Assembly: GCA_014621425.1 (NCBI GenBank)
Contig: JAANBB010000265.1
Coordinates: forward strand, 1-56,147
Direction: 5' to 3'
DNA: 56,147 nt
Origin: Cylindrodendrum hubeiense
Lineage: Eukaryota; Ascomycota; Sordariomycetes; Hypocreales; Nectriaceae
The translations under genes were made by a program, and so were the position numbers. Below the pieces are notes generated by a model. The model did not search any database, was not told where the DNA came from, and was given only the letters and a program-made list of their open reading frames with translations. The stretch's first letter is position 1, and every line of letters starts with the position of its first letter. Of the stretch, positions 42,236-53,756 are shown in pieces.

Positions 42236-43249
42236 TCAGACAATATATTTGAACTCCGTCTCAGAAGCCTCGCCGTTGGCAACAAGTGTAGCTCTCTTCG
42301 ATTGTCTCCTGCGAACCACCGCGTAGATTAATCCAACAGATAACCATGCAATGACCTCCATTCCAAGCGAAATAGAGTTTCCCATGATATACCTTGGCTT
42401 ATCCTTGGATGGGTAGATTTGTGAGGATGCAATCCCAGACGCGTTCGCGATGGAGATGAGGAGCGGAATACCCACAGAGCGGACATGCTCATTTTGCAAG
42501 TTGTTTGTGACCCAGGTGACAACAAGCGTATTATATGGGTAGACCCCTGTAGTAAGTCAGATTGACGATTCGTAGCAGGAAAGCAAAGGACTTACCGGCG
42601 GCAATCAGAAACATAGCAATGAGCCCGCCAAATGCTCCAGAGAGAGCAATGGCTCCGTAAAGAACCGCAATGCGCTTCGCCTGCTGTTCGCGCGAATAGA
42701 CAGTAGAGATGATGAAGGCGAGGCAAGGGAACAGGGCAGATTCGAAAATTCCCAAGAGAAGTCGCGTCGCGATACCTTGGTGGTAGTTCTTGATGAAGCC
42801 CGTGCCAAGGGTAACGACACTCCAGCCAACCATTGCAACAGCCAAGATGCTGTTGGCGCCCCATTTCTTAACAGCCATGACCCAAGGGATTTCGAAGATG
42901 ACGTAAGTTGGGTAGAAGAGAGTCGACAAGTTGTTGAATTCAGTTCCCACAAGGCCAATGCCTTCTTCGAAACCAAAAACCCGAGCATTTCCTGTCATTC
43001 AATTAATTACATTCATCATGATGTTGGAGACCGCCATAGGTACTAACCAATATTGGAGCGATCAAGGTAAGCAATGAGCATTAGCAGCGCCATCTGCGGC
43101 ATCATGAACTTGTCGAATTTCGAAATTGTACGCTTTTCAACGACAGGGTCGATTATAACAGCACTAATGCCCGTGCTTGAGTCGTGGGAGTCGTCATTGC
43201 TAGCCGGAGCAGAGCTGGAATCAATGATGGATTCCTTGAGATCACTCAT
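42236..43249 (-). pseudogene. DAL5/TNA1-type MFS permease with internal in-frame deletion
   Basis: Three exons: 43249-43048, 42991-42596, 42546-42236; joins are in phase and give 302 residues, while the anion:cation symporter family is usually around 500. The N-terminal helices are intact (MLIAYLDRSNIGNA, the conserved loop after helix 1; FEIPWVMAVKKWG; LLLGIFESALFPC). After SGAFGGLIA the protein jumps to MFLIAAGVYPYNTLVVTW, which belongs near helix 10, so about five helices and the central loop are missing. The splice sites around the gap are normal. It may be a non-functional relic or a shortened expressed protein. Intact relatives carry allantoate, nicotinate or similar acids. It shares a promoter with the M20 hydrolase. 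Confidence 0.75.
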
Positions 43250-43825
43250 TGTCGCGATTGATGCAAACGGCGGCAGAGTACAATGGGGAGTTGTTCAAGT
43301 TTGGCTGAAAAGGTATTTTTGCGTTACCAAGGCCGTGGATTCGGCACTGTTATATCATTGATGCTCTATACCAGATTCCGCGTCCAGCCTTGGGTCAGGG
43401 TCTTGGGAGTCATGGGTGATCAAGATCGCCGAATGTGGGCCGAGATAAAGAGGGCATGATGGCGATAAGAATGATTATGACAAAAATTCGCAGTACCGTA
43501 CATGCCGAGATGGCGATAAGAATTATTCCTTATCTAGGACCGTAGCTGTGACACGCTAAAATTCGCCGAAATGAGGCCAACATTTCGGCGAATGTGACTT
43601 GACGCAGAAAGATTCGCCGGATTGTCATAATTGTGGATACAGAACCAAATGGGGTGAGCCTCTCCAGGCTATTCACCCTCGATTTCGAGGTAAAACTTTG
43701 ACTTCTTTTCTTCTTAAGAAGGTATATTTAATCTCGTACAAATTTTAATCCTTGAGTTCAAACATCCCCCTTATGACTAAGTATATTGTCAACTCATAGA
43801 GACAGTCACAGCTCCACAATTCAAC
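43250..43825. promoter_or_regulatory. Divergent promoter with GATA sites and CGCCGAA inverted repeat
   Basis: A 576-bp head-to-head spacer. GATGGCGATAAGAAT occurs twice (43458-43472 and 43509-43523), each with a CGATAAG GATA-factor site; further AGATAA cores are at 43444 and, inverted, 43530. ATTCGCCGAAATG (43561-43573) and CATTTCGGCGAAT (43581-43593) form a perfect 13-bp inverted repeat with a 7-bp spacer; extra CGCCG(A/G)A(T) copies sit at 43427 and 43614. GATA sites suggest AreA-type nitrogen control. Confidence 0.6.
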
Positions 43826-45357
43826 ATGTCGCTTCAAAGCCAACAGTCGACCCCCGACTTTCCAGTCGTCTCTATAAACAGAGATAAGTTGATGGAAGAT
43901 ATTCACTATACGGCACAATGGGGTGAGGGTGAGAGATGGGGCGAGTAAGTTGAGAAAGGCAATCATTCTAATCACGACATGCTCATCATTCGAATTAGTT
44001 CACCTACGGATATTGGCATGGCCCGATTAGCTCTAAGTGATTCCGATAAGCTAGTGCGAGACTGGTTTATGGAAAAGGTGAAATCATATGGATGCAATTC
44101 TCACGTGGATGAGATGGGCAACATTTTTGCCATCCGGCCTGGCAAAAAAGAAGGATTGCCTACAGTTATGGGCTCACATCTCGACACACAGCCAGCTGGC
44201 GGAAGATATGACGGCATCCTTGGAGTGCTTGCTGGCGTTGCTGCCTTAAGGGCTGTTCATGAGGCTGGAATTGAGACGGAATATCCTATCGGTGTTGTGA
44301 ATTGGACAAAGTAAGCCATGATCATTCTGCAACTATAACCGCCTCTGACTTATGATTGTACAGCGAAGAAGGTGCAAGATTCCCACAGTGTATGATGGCA
44401 TCTGGAGTATGGGCGGGGGCTACAGATGTGGCTCAGGTTCACCAAATTGCCGACATTGACGATCCCAACGCCGTCGTCAAATCCGAACTGGCCCGGATTG
44501 GATATCTGGGATCAACACCCGCCCACTGGACAGCCACACCACTTGCAGCGCATTTCGAGCTGCATATCGGTATGTAGCTAAATACCGTCTCGCCACCATT
44601 TTATTCAGAATTCTAACTTCGATTTTTAGAGCAAGGCCCTATTCTAGAAACCTCCAGCCAATGCATTGGTGCCGTCGAGGGTGTTCAGGCCAGTAAATGG
44701 TTCACCATCACCGTGACCGGCCGCGACAGCCACACGGGAGCCACCAATTTTGAGAACCGTTCTGATGCCTTGTTGACAAGTGCAAAAATGATTCTCCGCT
44801 CTCATCAAGTCGCGACGCAGTTTTCTTCCCTCGCATCCACCGGTCTCTTGAGTCTGAAGCCAGGAAGCACTAATACTGTGCCTGGTGTGGTAAACTTCTC
44901 ACTGGATCTACGCTCCAGTGAAGACCGCAATATCGATGAGATGGAAAAAATCCTCCGAGAGGATTTTGAGAAGATTGCTAGAGATGAGGACGTGGCGAGC
45001 ATAAATGCAGGCTGCACCCGCGGCCGTGGATGCACCGTGTCATGGAAGGTCGATTCCGACGCCAAGGTGGCCAACTTTGACAAGGAGTGCATTGAATGCA
45101 TTGAGAAGGGCTCGGAAGCTTTATTTGGCCAGAAAGCTGCGTCCTTGACGAGGAGAATGTACAGCGGCGCTGGACATGACAGTGTGCATACGTCCACGAG
45201 AGTGCCCACGGCAATGATTTTCGTGCCCTGCAAGGAGGGCCTGACTCATAACCCAGCAGAATACTGTTCACCAGAGGATTGCGGTAACGGCGCACAGGTG
45301 CTCCTCAATGCAGTAATGAGGTACGATATGTTGCGGTCGGTGAAGGCGCGACTGTAA
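43826..45357 (+). CDS. M20 amidohydrolase (allantoate amidohydrolase / beta-ureidopropionase / N-carbamoylase type)
   Basis: Four exons: 43826-43944, 43999-44310, 44364-44569, 44630-45357; 454 residues, all joins in phase, and two of them rebuild family motifs (VNWTNEEGARFP and HIEQGPILE). Metal-binding residues of this M20 subgroup are visible: GSHLDTQPAGGRYDG, NEEGARF, HIEQG and, near the C-terminus, the GAGHDS histidine and a second TRVPTAMIFVPC region. These cytosolic enzymes hydrolyse ureido or carbamoyl compounds (allantoate, N-carbamoyl-beta-alanine, N-carbamoyl amino acids) and release ammonia. The substrate cannot be decided. Neighbouring DAL5-type permease remains and GATA sites agree with a nitrogen-salvage role. 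Confidence 0.9.
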
Positions 45358-45485
45358 GATGGTAAAAGGAGGTGTTAAGAAGGCATTGGTAGGCTAGTAT
45401 GACTCTAAGAATAGAAGCTTCGTGCGCAGTCAGGACATGTTTCCGCATAATATTTACAAATCCGTACCTAATCCGTGCTCGGTCT

Positions 45486-48197
45486 TTAATTTGACCCGTT
45501 TATCACCTTTGCTAAGTGCCTATTAACGCTAAATATCTTATTCATGTCAGACCAATACATTGCGTCCAACCTCAGAATGCCCAAACTCATGTCCTGAAAG
45601 CTTTGAGACTGGTGTCGCAAAATCTGCCGCCACCTATCTATTAGAGCCTTGCAGGTAGTAGCATGCTCTACACTCGGCGACTGAACAAGAAGCAAAGCGA
45701 GAAAACTAGACGTCGTTAGCCATCCAATACGAGACCCTGCAGGAAACGCTCATTAGTACCCATTTTGGAACACTGGAGGCTGTGAATGGACAATACATAC
45801 AAGAATACCAAAAGCCAGCGAAGTCCCAAGACATCAACTCAACAGTAAAGTTGGTCACAAGGACTGCACATTTTTCTGCCGCGGAAATAATGGGCTCTGC
45901 TTGATCTCGGAGGCTTGCGTGCTGCTCATGCCTATCACTCGACAGTTGTTGCATGTTGGTGAAATCCTGGTCATCAGGCCTAGACCCTGTGTTGGAGGTG
46001 CCCATTGCATCTTCTCTAACCTGCGGCATGTCGTCGCCAAAGTCGGCGCCTCCAAGTGGTCGGAGCAGAGCACGATACAATAGAACTTCAAGGGTGAGGT
46101 AGGCGAACCTCAAGCATGCGGCTGAACTCGGCACTATGGGAGCGGCCCTTTCGGGACCCGTTTTCCTGGGCGACTTTAATGACATTGGAAGTTTTGCGTA
46201 CCATAGAGCTAGTTCTTCGCGAAGAGGTCGTATCGTCCTGATGGATGCATCGAGGTTATCGGCAAGCGACTGGGTAGCCCGGATTGTGCTGTAACAACAA
46301 TTAGTACTCATCTAACATTGATGATTGCTTTCATACTATAGTGCACTGTAAATATCATCAGCAATACATGCCAAAGTCGCGATGTGTTGCGAAATGACGT
46401 ATCCCTCCCATCCGCTGACTGAAGCGCGCATCGTTCTGAGGAAGTTTTGAACTTCGCCAGGCACATTATCCTGCAGAATAGTTTCGTCAACTTCAAAGTC
46501 GGAACTCGTCAGTCCAGAGACGTTCCACTGGTCTTTGGCAATGACAGATGGCCGACCAAGCAACAGACTCCGCCATGTCGCTTCAGAGAAGGCCATCCAC
46601 CACAAGCGGCGTCTCAAGCGCTTCTCCCAGTCAGGGATGCACCATGATTTACAGTCCAGATGAAGGCCTAAGCTCGTGGTAAGGCCAATAATAGAGGCAG
46701 TAAAAGACCATGTGAAGGATGTATCGGCAGATACATGCTGTACTCCGACACGGGGTTTATTCAGAAACAGCAAAGCAGCAGAGATCGTGGCGAGGCGAGG
46801 AGTATGTAGGTCTGACTGGACTCCTTCATACACAATCTGCCACAATCGTTCAGAAGATGGCTTTTTATAAATGCTTGAGACACAGAGAACGTCGTCGTAG
46901 GAGCTAAAAGGCAATGCGGAAGCATAAATAGCTGCCAGAAGATATGGCGGTATTGGATCTGTGCCAGGTGATGTGGGTAAATAATGGCCAACCATGCTTC
47001 GCGTCAGCTGTGACCGAGAAATAACTGGCAGTGCTGGGTAAATGTATTGCACAAATCTGCGTTGTTAGATTTCTATTGACTCAATGAGGAAGTGAGAACT
47101 CACAGTAGCACAAGTCTTCTGCCGTGTTCTTCGTTGACCAGCCTATTAAGCTCCGACCTCACTGAGTGATGATCAGCCACCTGGGCTGTGGGGCCGACTC
47201 GTTTGAGCTCTTCACCAAGCTCATTTGATGTCATTAGAAACTGTATAGGAACATGGGGTTTGGTTTTTCTCCTCGTAGCAGTTGAACTAGGCTGGGTAGG
47301 GTCATCGGAATCTTGGGGTTCGGGTTGGGCTCTCCGGTAGATGACACGGAGAAAGGGAAATTCCTCTGCTTCATTGTAGAGATAATGCCGTAAGAGATAT
47401 GGATCTGACTCGCTCGATAAGCCGAAATAGGTACTTTGGAAATCGGGTCTTTGATCGATGCTATTGGGTCCGTTGAGCTGCTCTATGGGAGAGGTTGACA
47501 CGACATTAGGGCTACACCGATATCTGATATCAGCGAGCTCCATAGGACTGGATGTACTCGAAGCTGGGTCGGAATTTTGAGATGCTGCTTGGTTCGCAGT
47601 CATTTGATCTTGCATGCCATTTGTTTCCCGGTGTATAGATTGCATAGCAGTTGAGATACCGTCCAGATCGTAGAGCATAGTGTCGATTCCCATGGCCATT
47701 TCCGGTGGCGAATGCTGGGGTTCTGTTGCAGGATCGGACCAGATTCGCGTATTTCCAAGTCCGCCGTAAACTGTAGACGCGTCCATATTTTCAGGGTTGA
47801 TAAAGCCGGCGTGCCTGATATCATTGTCCAGATACACATTCCCAGTGGTGGCATCTTTATTCCCACTATCTTCGCTAGTCAGCGCCATGAAACCTTCGGC
47901 AGGGTCTATCACAAATGCATCGTTGAGTGAGAACTCCGCGTCATTAAAGCTTCTCGAGGCACCCGGGCTGACTCTGGCTGGGGAGACTGGGCCTTGGTGA
48001 TGTGAACCGTCATCCACAAAGCTGCAGCGCTGGCCCCTCTTGAGACATGGCATGCATGAGATCTCATTCTCCGCCCGGCGACATGATGTTTTGCGAGCTC
48101 GGCACAAACCGCAAGGCCGGTTTCTTTTCGAGCGATACGGCCGGCGCGATGACGTAGAATGTGATGGTAGTTCTGGCTCTTGTGTCCGATAGGACAT
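45486..48197 (-). CDS. Zn2Cys6 / Fungal_trans transcription factor
   Basis: Four exons: 48197-47104, 47056-46337, 46288-45801, 45736-45486; 850 residues, every intron 48-64 bp and in phase. The zinc cluster lies at about residues 29-57: CGLCRARKTSC then C-X8-C (CRRAENEISC) and CMPCLKRGQRC, so the middle loop is longer than the usual five or six residues. After ~250 residues of low-complexity linker comes the Fungal_trans domain (YIYPALPVI, LHLDCKSWCIPDWEKRLRRRLWW, a W-rich helix typical of the family). The last exon supplies FWYSWSRIGWLTTSS and a RWRQILR helix. It is divergent from the DAL5-type transporter and downstream of the M20 hydrolase gene, so nitrogen or carbamoyl-compound control is possible. 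Confidence 0.9.
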
Positions 48198-49353
48198 TTT
48201 GACCCTGAAGCATGGCTTGAACGAAATCGGCTACGACCAACAACGGGACTCGCGAGAATGTCTTTTGAGACCTCGCATCGAACAAATATGCTTGTAAATC
48301 CTCGGCAATCAATCGGGACGTCGGTATCAGCAACCAGTCAGTTTGGTGGATGGAGACTGCCATGAGCTAGCTAGGCGGCGCCATGGTTTGATTTCGAGGA
48401 GTCACGTGATGTAGCCAAACCCGCATCTTGCCGCGTTAATGTTGCACTAGCCAAATTGATAACCCCACGGCTAACATCTTGGTGCATGAACTGCTACCCT
48501 AGATCAATTCTTCTCACTTTGAGGCTGTTTTGTTTGACGCCGTTTGCGAACGGAATGCGATCCAGTCGCGTAACCATAGGCACATGACAACTTGTCTGTC
48601 AAGGTGATAGTATACTCAGGTGCTAACTGTAGCCAGGTCCGTTCCACTATTCCATCCTCAAACTTTAGAAAGTTCAGTTGAATTCTTGATTGTCTTTCAG
48701 CCACTCTGCAATCATCAGCGTAGCACAAATCAGTTCTGTGAACAATGGAGACATTGAAACTTGCATTGAACAACGAAAGAACTCGTTGAAGACCACAAAA
48801 GAGTCGACGAGACCCTTGGCGAGTTCTATACGCCAATGGACGTGTCTGTTCTCGGTTCACATCCGTCTCTCGTCTCTAACCATTGTAGCCACCAATAGAG
48901 AAGTGATATTCTCACACTCCCTTCCTTTTCCATTCAATAGCCTTTCTAGCGGCCCAGCCTAGCAATTGGGTTCATATTGGGGACCTCCACTGCGTTTCAG
49001 GACTTATTTGGCTCACTGAAAACCCAACCCAGTGAATATCGGTAGCTAAAATATGACCTAAAATCGCTGTATCCAGTAGGCTGGACTAGGATTGCCTCAC
49101 GGTGGACCACTTAGCCCCATAAAATGTATGGGATGTCAGGAGCTGTTGAACGGAGATCCGGAAATGTCTTCCTCTCTCCCAGCTTGCCAATTCTTAGTAC
49201 TCATTGCATCATCCTCAGTCTTTGCACGTATAGGTAAGTTGGGCTTACAAAAACAAGACACTGTTCCAATAATCTTCTGTAGTTACAAGAGCACCTCGTC
49301 ATTCAATAACCGCATCTAGACGCTGGTCACTAGCTTGATCAAAACGTTTCGCA
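48198..49353. promoter_or_regulatory. Divergent spacer, regulator / MFS transporter
   Basis: About 1.16 kb, no gene recognised. A palindromic E-box-like TCACGTGA is at 48411-48418, some 215 bp upstream of the regulator start. Short open frames on both strands look random. Confidence 0.4.
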
Positions 49354-51222
49354 ATGGCAGAAAAGCCGGAACCCAGTCTCAAGGTCGAAAACGAAATTTC
49401 CTCGTCAGACTCAGAGTATAACTCCAAATCGAACAAATGCAGCTCCTTTACGGGGGACACCTTTGTGGGTGGTGCATCCGCAAACCTATACGAGCCAATC
49501 CCAGAGTACGAAGGCAGGCACAGATACGATCCAACTGCTGAATGGACGGAAAAGGAAGAGAAGATACTAGTTCGCAAGGTTCGTCGTTTGCATCAACGTA
49601 TTGATCTTACCACTAACTTATGCGTTATTGATAGCTCGATTACAAAATCTGCTCCTGGGTTTGCCTCATGTTTTTCGCACTTCAACTCGACCGCGGTAAC
49701 ATCTCCCAAGCTCTGAGCGACGGCATGCTTGACGACCTTGGCCTAACAACGAACCACTATAACTACGGAATGATGATATTTTATCTTTGCTTCCTATCGG
49801 CTGAAGTGCCGTCGCAAATGGTCTCGAAAAGATTAGGCCCAGATGTGTGGATTCCTATTCAGATGGTCACATGGAGTATCATCGGCATTTGTCAAGCTCT
49901 TATCACCGGGAAGAAGAGCTTCTATGCCACCCGTGCACTCTTGGGCTTGGTCGAAGGTGGCTTCATCCCCGACGCCTTGCTTTACCTCTCGTACTTCTAC
50001 ACCAACAAAGAGCTTCCAATGCGGGTGAGCTTTTTCTACTGTTCCTCGCATTTTACCTTCATCATTGCAGCATTTCTAGCATATGGGATACTTCATATGA
50101 ATTCTATTGGGGGCTGGGAAGGTTGGAGGTGGCTATTTGCCCTTGAGGGCGGGTTGACTGCCATCATCGGGGTCCTTTCGTGGTTCTACCTACCCCCAAG
50201 CCCGACACAAACGGCCAGTTGGTTCCGCGGGAAGGACGGCTGGTTTACGGAACGAGATGAGATTATCATGGTTAATCGAGTTCTACGGGATGACCCTGGA
50301 AAGGTTAGTGTCTCGGAAACGTAACGTATTCACCTGGTTTGGTATTGTTGACTGACTTTCTCACAGGGAGGAATGCATAACCGTCAAGGGCTGACACTAA
50401 AACTGCTTTGGGCGTCGATCATGGACTATGACCTTTGGCCACTATATGCCATCAGCTTCACGATGCTGATTCCGACGAACCCAGTCTCGGCGTACCTGAC
50501 ACTGAACCTGAAGTCGCTTGGGTTTGACACCTTTGAGACAAACCTACTGACGATCCCCGCCTATGTCTTGTTCTTGACTCAATTGGTATTCTGGTCGTGG
50601 TACTCGGAGAAGATCAATAACCGAATGGCTGTTGTCCTTTTCTACTCTTTCTGGTGTCTGCCTCTGCTTCTTGCCCTGGAACTGCTTCCATCAAGTGCAA
50701 GCGCCTGGAGCTGGTACGCCGTCACGGTACTTCTCATCGGGTTCCCCTACATTCATTCCATTAATGGTAAGCAACAAAATACACAGTCTTGGGGCGTCAA
50801 GAGGGAAGATTACTAAATATTTCTTGTAGTCAGTCTTACTTCTCGGAATGCTGGCTCCGTGCGCACTAGAACGGTTGGAAGCGCCTTGTACAACATGATT
50901 TGCCAGGCAAGTTCAGTGATTTCTTCACAGGTAAGCCATGCTGCGTGAATCTCTTGGGCCAATCCCGTCACATCTTCGTACTGATCATATGCAGATCTAC
51001 GCGCGCGATGATAAGCCTTTCTATCGACGAGGAAACAAAGTGCTCCTTTGTGTTGTCGGCTGGAACGTGATGATGACAATTTTTATCAAGGTGTACTACA
51101 TCTGGAGAAACAAGACCCGCGAGCGTATCTGGAATGCGATGAACTTAGCAGAGAAGGATGAATACCTGAAGACCACTAAGGACGAGGGCAACAAGAGGCT
51201 AGATTTCCGATTTGCGCATTAG
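49354..51222 (+). CDS. MFS transporter, anion:cation symporter (DAL5/TNA1) family
   Basis: Five exons: 49354-49578, 49635-50303, 50367-50766, 50830-50930, 50995-51222; 540 residues, normal for the family. After an acidic Ser-rich N-terminal tail of about 75 residues come twelve predicted helices; landmarks are LQLDRGNISQAL (loop after helix 1), WSIIGICQA, RALLGLVEGGFIPD (helix 4), GWEGWRWLFALEGG (helix 6) and TRTVGSALYNMICQASS in the second half. These plasma-membrane proteins take up organic anions such as allantoate, nicotinate, pantothenate or biotin with protons. Substrate is unknown. The intact copy contrasts with the shortened paralogue at 42.2-43.2 kb. It is divergent from the Zn2Cys6 factor. 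Confidence 0.92.
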
Positions 51223-51411
51223 AGCACAGATCTACGCAACTTGGGTAAAGTGACTACTGGTTCATTCATTTAATTCAGTTTCGTTCTGTAACTTTTACCG
51301 TATAACCGACCCCTTAACATAGTAAACGAAGATCCCTGTCCTCGAGATACAGACCTTCCTTGTCTTTGCTTCAGTGCCTGACCTTGGTTACATTTTAAAC
51401 TTGTGATGTGA

Positions 51412-52653
51412 CTAAAGCGATACCGTGACCTTGCTAGTGCTGAAAGCTGCTTGAACAACAGCCAGTTTGTCCACTTCAATACCAGGGACATGAACCTTCT
51501 TGAGGTTTGGGAAGAGTGTTGGTACCATTTCACCCAGTCGCAGCATGTCGTTCAGCTTGTGGGTGTACAAGTTCCGTATGGTCAGAATTTCTATAGAAGG
51601 TGGTAGGAGATTGACGAGGCGAGTCTCATCAGTTGACTCGTCATCATCAGCATAGATGGCCATGCATGAAAGTGTGAGGGTTTTCAAATGTTTCATCGCC
51701 TTCAGACTTGTAATCACATCCTCTGGTCCGATGCCGTCGATGAAAAATGCCTCCTCAAAGTCAAGCAAAACGTGCTGCAGTGTATTGGATCTGATGTGCA
51801 GCGCTTGAGAAATCTTGACTGGCGTCGTTTCTTCGGTGTCGGATATGATTGCGCCTCCAGACTCGTATGCAAAACTAGACAGTTTAATGAGCCCGGTCAT
51901 GAGGGCTTCAAATTCTTCTGCTTCTAGGTGGCTGAAGGTCAGATTCAGCTCGACGACATTGTGGTGAGAGAAGTTCCCTGAAACCCGACTGATCATGTGG
52001 CCATTGAGGATGTTCAAATGTGGTGCCGCTGCTAAGACATGTTTTATGGCTGCAAGATCCTGACCCAACTCTGTGTCGGCATGTCGAAAGGTCAATTGAG
52101 TGAGGCATGGCAAGGATCCTGGTGTGCAGAAGGGAAAATCCCAAAAGTAGCCGCACTCAAGTTCCAAGGACTGAACGTTGGGGATTTGGGTGAGGGCTAA
52201 TGCAGCCAAGGCGGCTTCGGGTTCGAAAGCGAACAGCCCACTATCATTTCCTGCGCCTCGGTCCTGCGTAGACCAATTTGGAGAAAACTGGACAAGAGAA
52301 CCATCCTCCTTTGGGTTCTTGTTCATCAAAGCCTCGCAAAAGACGACGTCCTCTGGGGATATGGATTCGCTTAGGTCCCAATCGACGCCAACGTACATCT
52401 CTTGGACCTTGGCGGCGAGATCTGGGCGTCCATCGAGGGTTTGTAAGAGCGGTACGGGATTCCCTCGGAAGGGGTCAAGAGAATGGTACAGCGTGGGCTG
52501 CGCGATGTCCTGGAGTGTCGAACATGTTTGCGACAGATAAGACAGTGCACGGCGGCTCGTTTTCCAGGACTCGCCGTGGCCAGGGCAGTGAGAACACAGG
52601 CTGCAACAGATAGCCTGCAGAATTTCAGTGGGCAAATTCAAGAGCTGAGGCAT
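51412..52653 (-). CDS. F-box-like/LRR-type protein
   Basis: A single exon; I place the start at ATG 52653 (MPQLLNLPTEILQAICC), giving 413 residues. The frame stays open far upstream but that part is repetitive and unlike protein. The first ~45 residues match an F-box (LPTEILQAI ... LSYLSQTCSTLQDIAQPTLY), followed by leucine-rich segments (LELECGYF, LTQLTFRHAD, LKTLTLSCMAIY, IEILTIRNLY, FPNLKKVHVPGIE) typical of fungal F-box proteins with degenerate LRRs. Such proteins act as substrate receptors of SCF ubiquitin ligases. The target is unknown. Fungal genomes hold many fast-evolving copies. Confidence 0.85.
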   Translation of the reverse strand: MPQLLNLPTEILQAICCSLCSHCPGHGESWKTSRRALSYLSQTCSTLQDIAQPTLYHSLDPFRGNPVPLLQTLDGRPDLAAKVQEMYVGVDWDLSESISPEDVVFCEALMNKNPKEDGSLVQFSPNWSTQDRGAGNDSGLFAFEPEAALAALALTQIPNVQSLELECGYFWDFPFCTPGSLPCLTQLTFRHADTELGQDLAAIKHVLAAAPHLNILNGHMISRVSGNFSHHNVVELNLTFSHLEAEEFEALMTGLIKLSSFAYESGGAIISDTEETTPVKISQALHIRSNTLQHVLLDFEEAFFIDGIGPEDVITSLKAMKHLKTLTLSCMAIYADDDESTDETRLVNLLPPSIEILTIRNLYTHKLNDMLRLGEMVPTLFPNLKKVHVPGIEVDKLAVVQAAFSTSKVTVSL

Positions 52654-52696
52654 GGTGGAAGCGATCAGTGTGAATCGCCGACAGGGCTCTTGGGGC

Positions 52697-52747
52697 CAAA
52701 TGATGACAAACTGATGGCAAAATGACGACAAAATGATGACACAGTGA
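52697..52747. repeat. 10-11 bp imperfect tandem array (CAAAATGATGA type)
   Basis: About five units of 10-11 bp resembling CAAAATGATGA / CAAACTGATGG / CACAGTGATGG, starting 44 bp upstream of the F-box gene ATG. It probably lies in the 5' UTR. Confidence 0.65.
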
Positions 52748-52880
52748 TGGTGGATGTGAATTCGACGAGGGCATGGCACGATGCGGGCACGATGGGAATT
52801 CAACATGGCCATTTTGCGCTGGGGCCTTGGGGCTCTGGTGCTCGGGCCAATCGCGCGGCCAGGCGGCGCCGGATGAGCTT

Positions 52881-52916
52881 CGCCAGTGGACGCCAGTGGA
52901 CGCCAGTGGACGCCAG
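52881..52916. repeat. 10-bp tandem repeat CGCCAGTGGA, 3.6 copies
   Basis: Three perfect CGCCAGTGGA units followed by a partial fourth (CGCCAG), about 230 bp upstream of the left F-box gene start. Confidence 0.85.
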
Positions 52917-53756
52917 GCCAGCGGAGAGCGTGCGGGGCTGCCGTAGCACAGTGCATCCACCGTGGGAGAGCAGGCGGGGGCGGCTGAACCAGAGGCTTCC
53001 ACTCAACCAGCATGACGATACGGACACGCCTGCCAGAGATAATAAGGGACGAGATATAATGTGAGCCCTGGAGTTGCCTAGCAACAAGATTCCGTGTATT
53101 GTTTACGTAGATATATAAAGTTAAACAAGAGGAGGCGAGAAGGAGGACGTTCCCCATTATGTGTCGTCCCACCCCGGATCCTGCACCAGTGGGGTGCAAC
53201 CGCTCCGAATCCCATATTGCGCCTTGTACCACACCACAGCATATAGCATATCCATTCAACCCCCTTTTATTTCCTCGGCCACGTCGGTTACGCGAATTGG
53301 GCATTGACTGACACTTTCTCATCTCCTGTTCGCGCTCAGGCGAGACAAGCCCCATCTCCGAGCATGGCCAAGTTGACTTCCACAGACCAACAAACCCGTC
53401 TCGTGGTAATCAACATGTCTGCTTGTCTAGGTTTAGATGAACCATGGTTTCTGTTACCGCCAACCGGCTTGATCCTCAATAAGATGCTCAGGGTGCATAA
53501 TCTATACCTCAAATTTTAACCCACACATATGCACTGCAAACTTTATGGGGAAAGCTTTTTCGCTCCTACTGGTATTAAAGCTCAACAATCCCCTAGTTAA
53601 ACTATTGGGTCTCATTCACCGACACTCTATTGCATCTTGTCACCTTCAGTCTACGAAAAGTGCATTTTCGTCATCAGAAACTAGTTCCGACTGCTTAAGC
53701 GGCATTTGACTATCAAGAGACCGGACACGCCTAATCCAAGAGGAAAGCTATATACG

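Larger units (their letters stand above)
52654..53756. promoter_or_regulatory. Divergent spacer between two F-box genes, with tandem repeats
   Basis: A 1.1-kb head-to-head spacer. It holds two short tandem arrays (52697-52747 and 52881-52916, listed separately), both upstream of the left F-box gene. The frame of that gene runs open through this region, but without recognisable protein content. Confidence 0.45.

Noticed and set aside
52654..53355. N-terminal extension of the F-box protein up to 53355
   Set aside because: The extra 234 residues cover tandem repeats and Trp/Arg/Pro-rich sequence unlike protein; the F-box begins right after ATG 52653.
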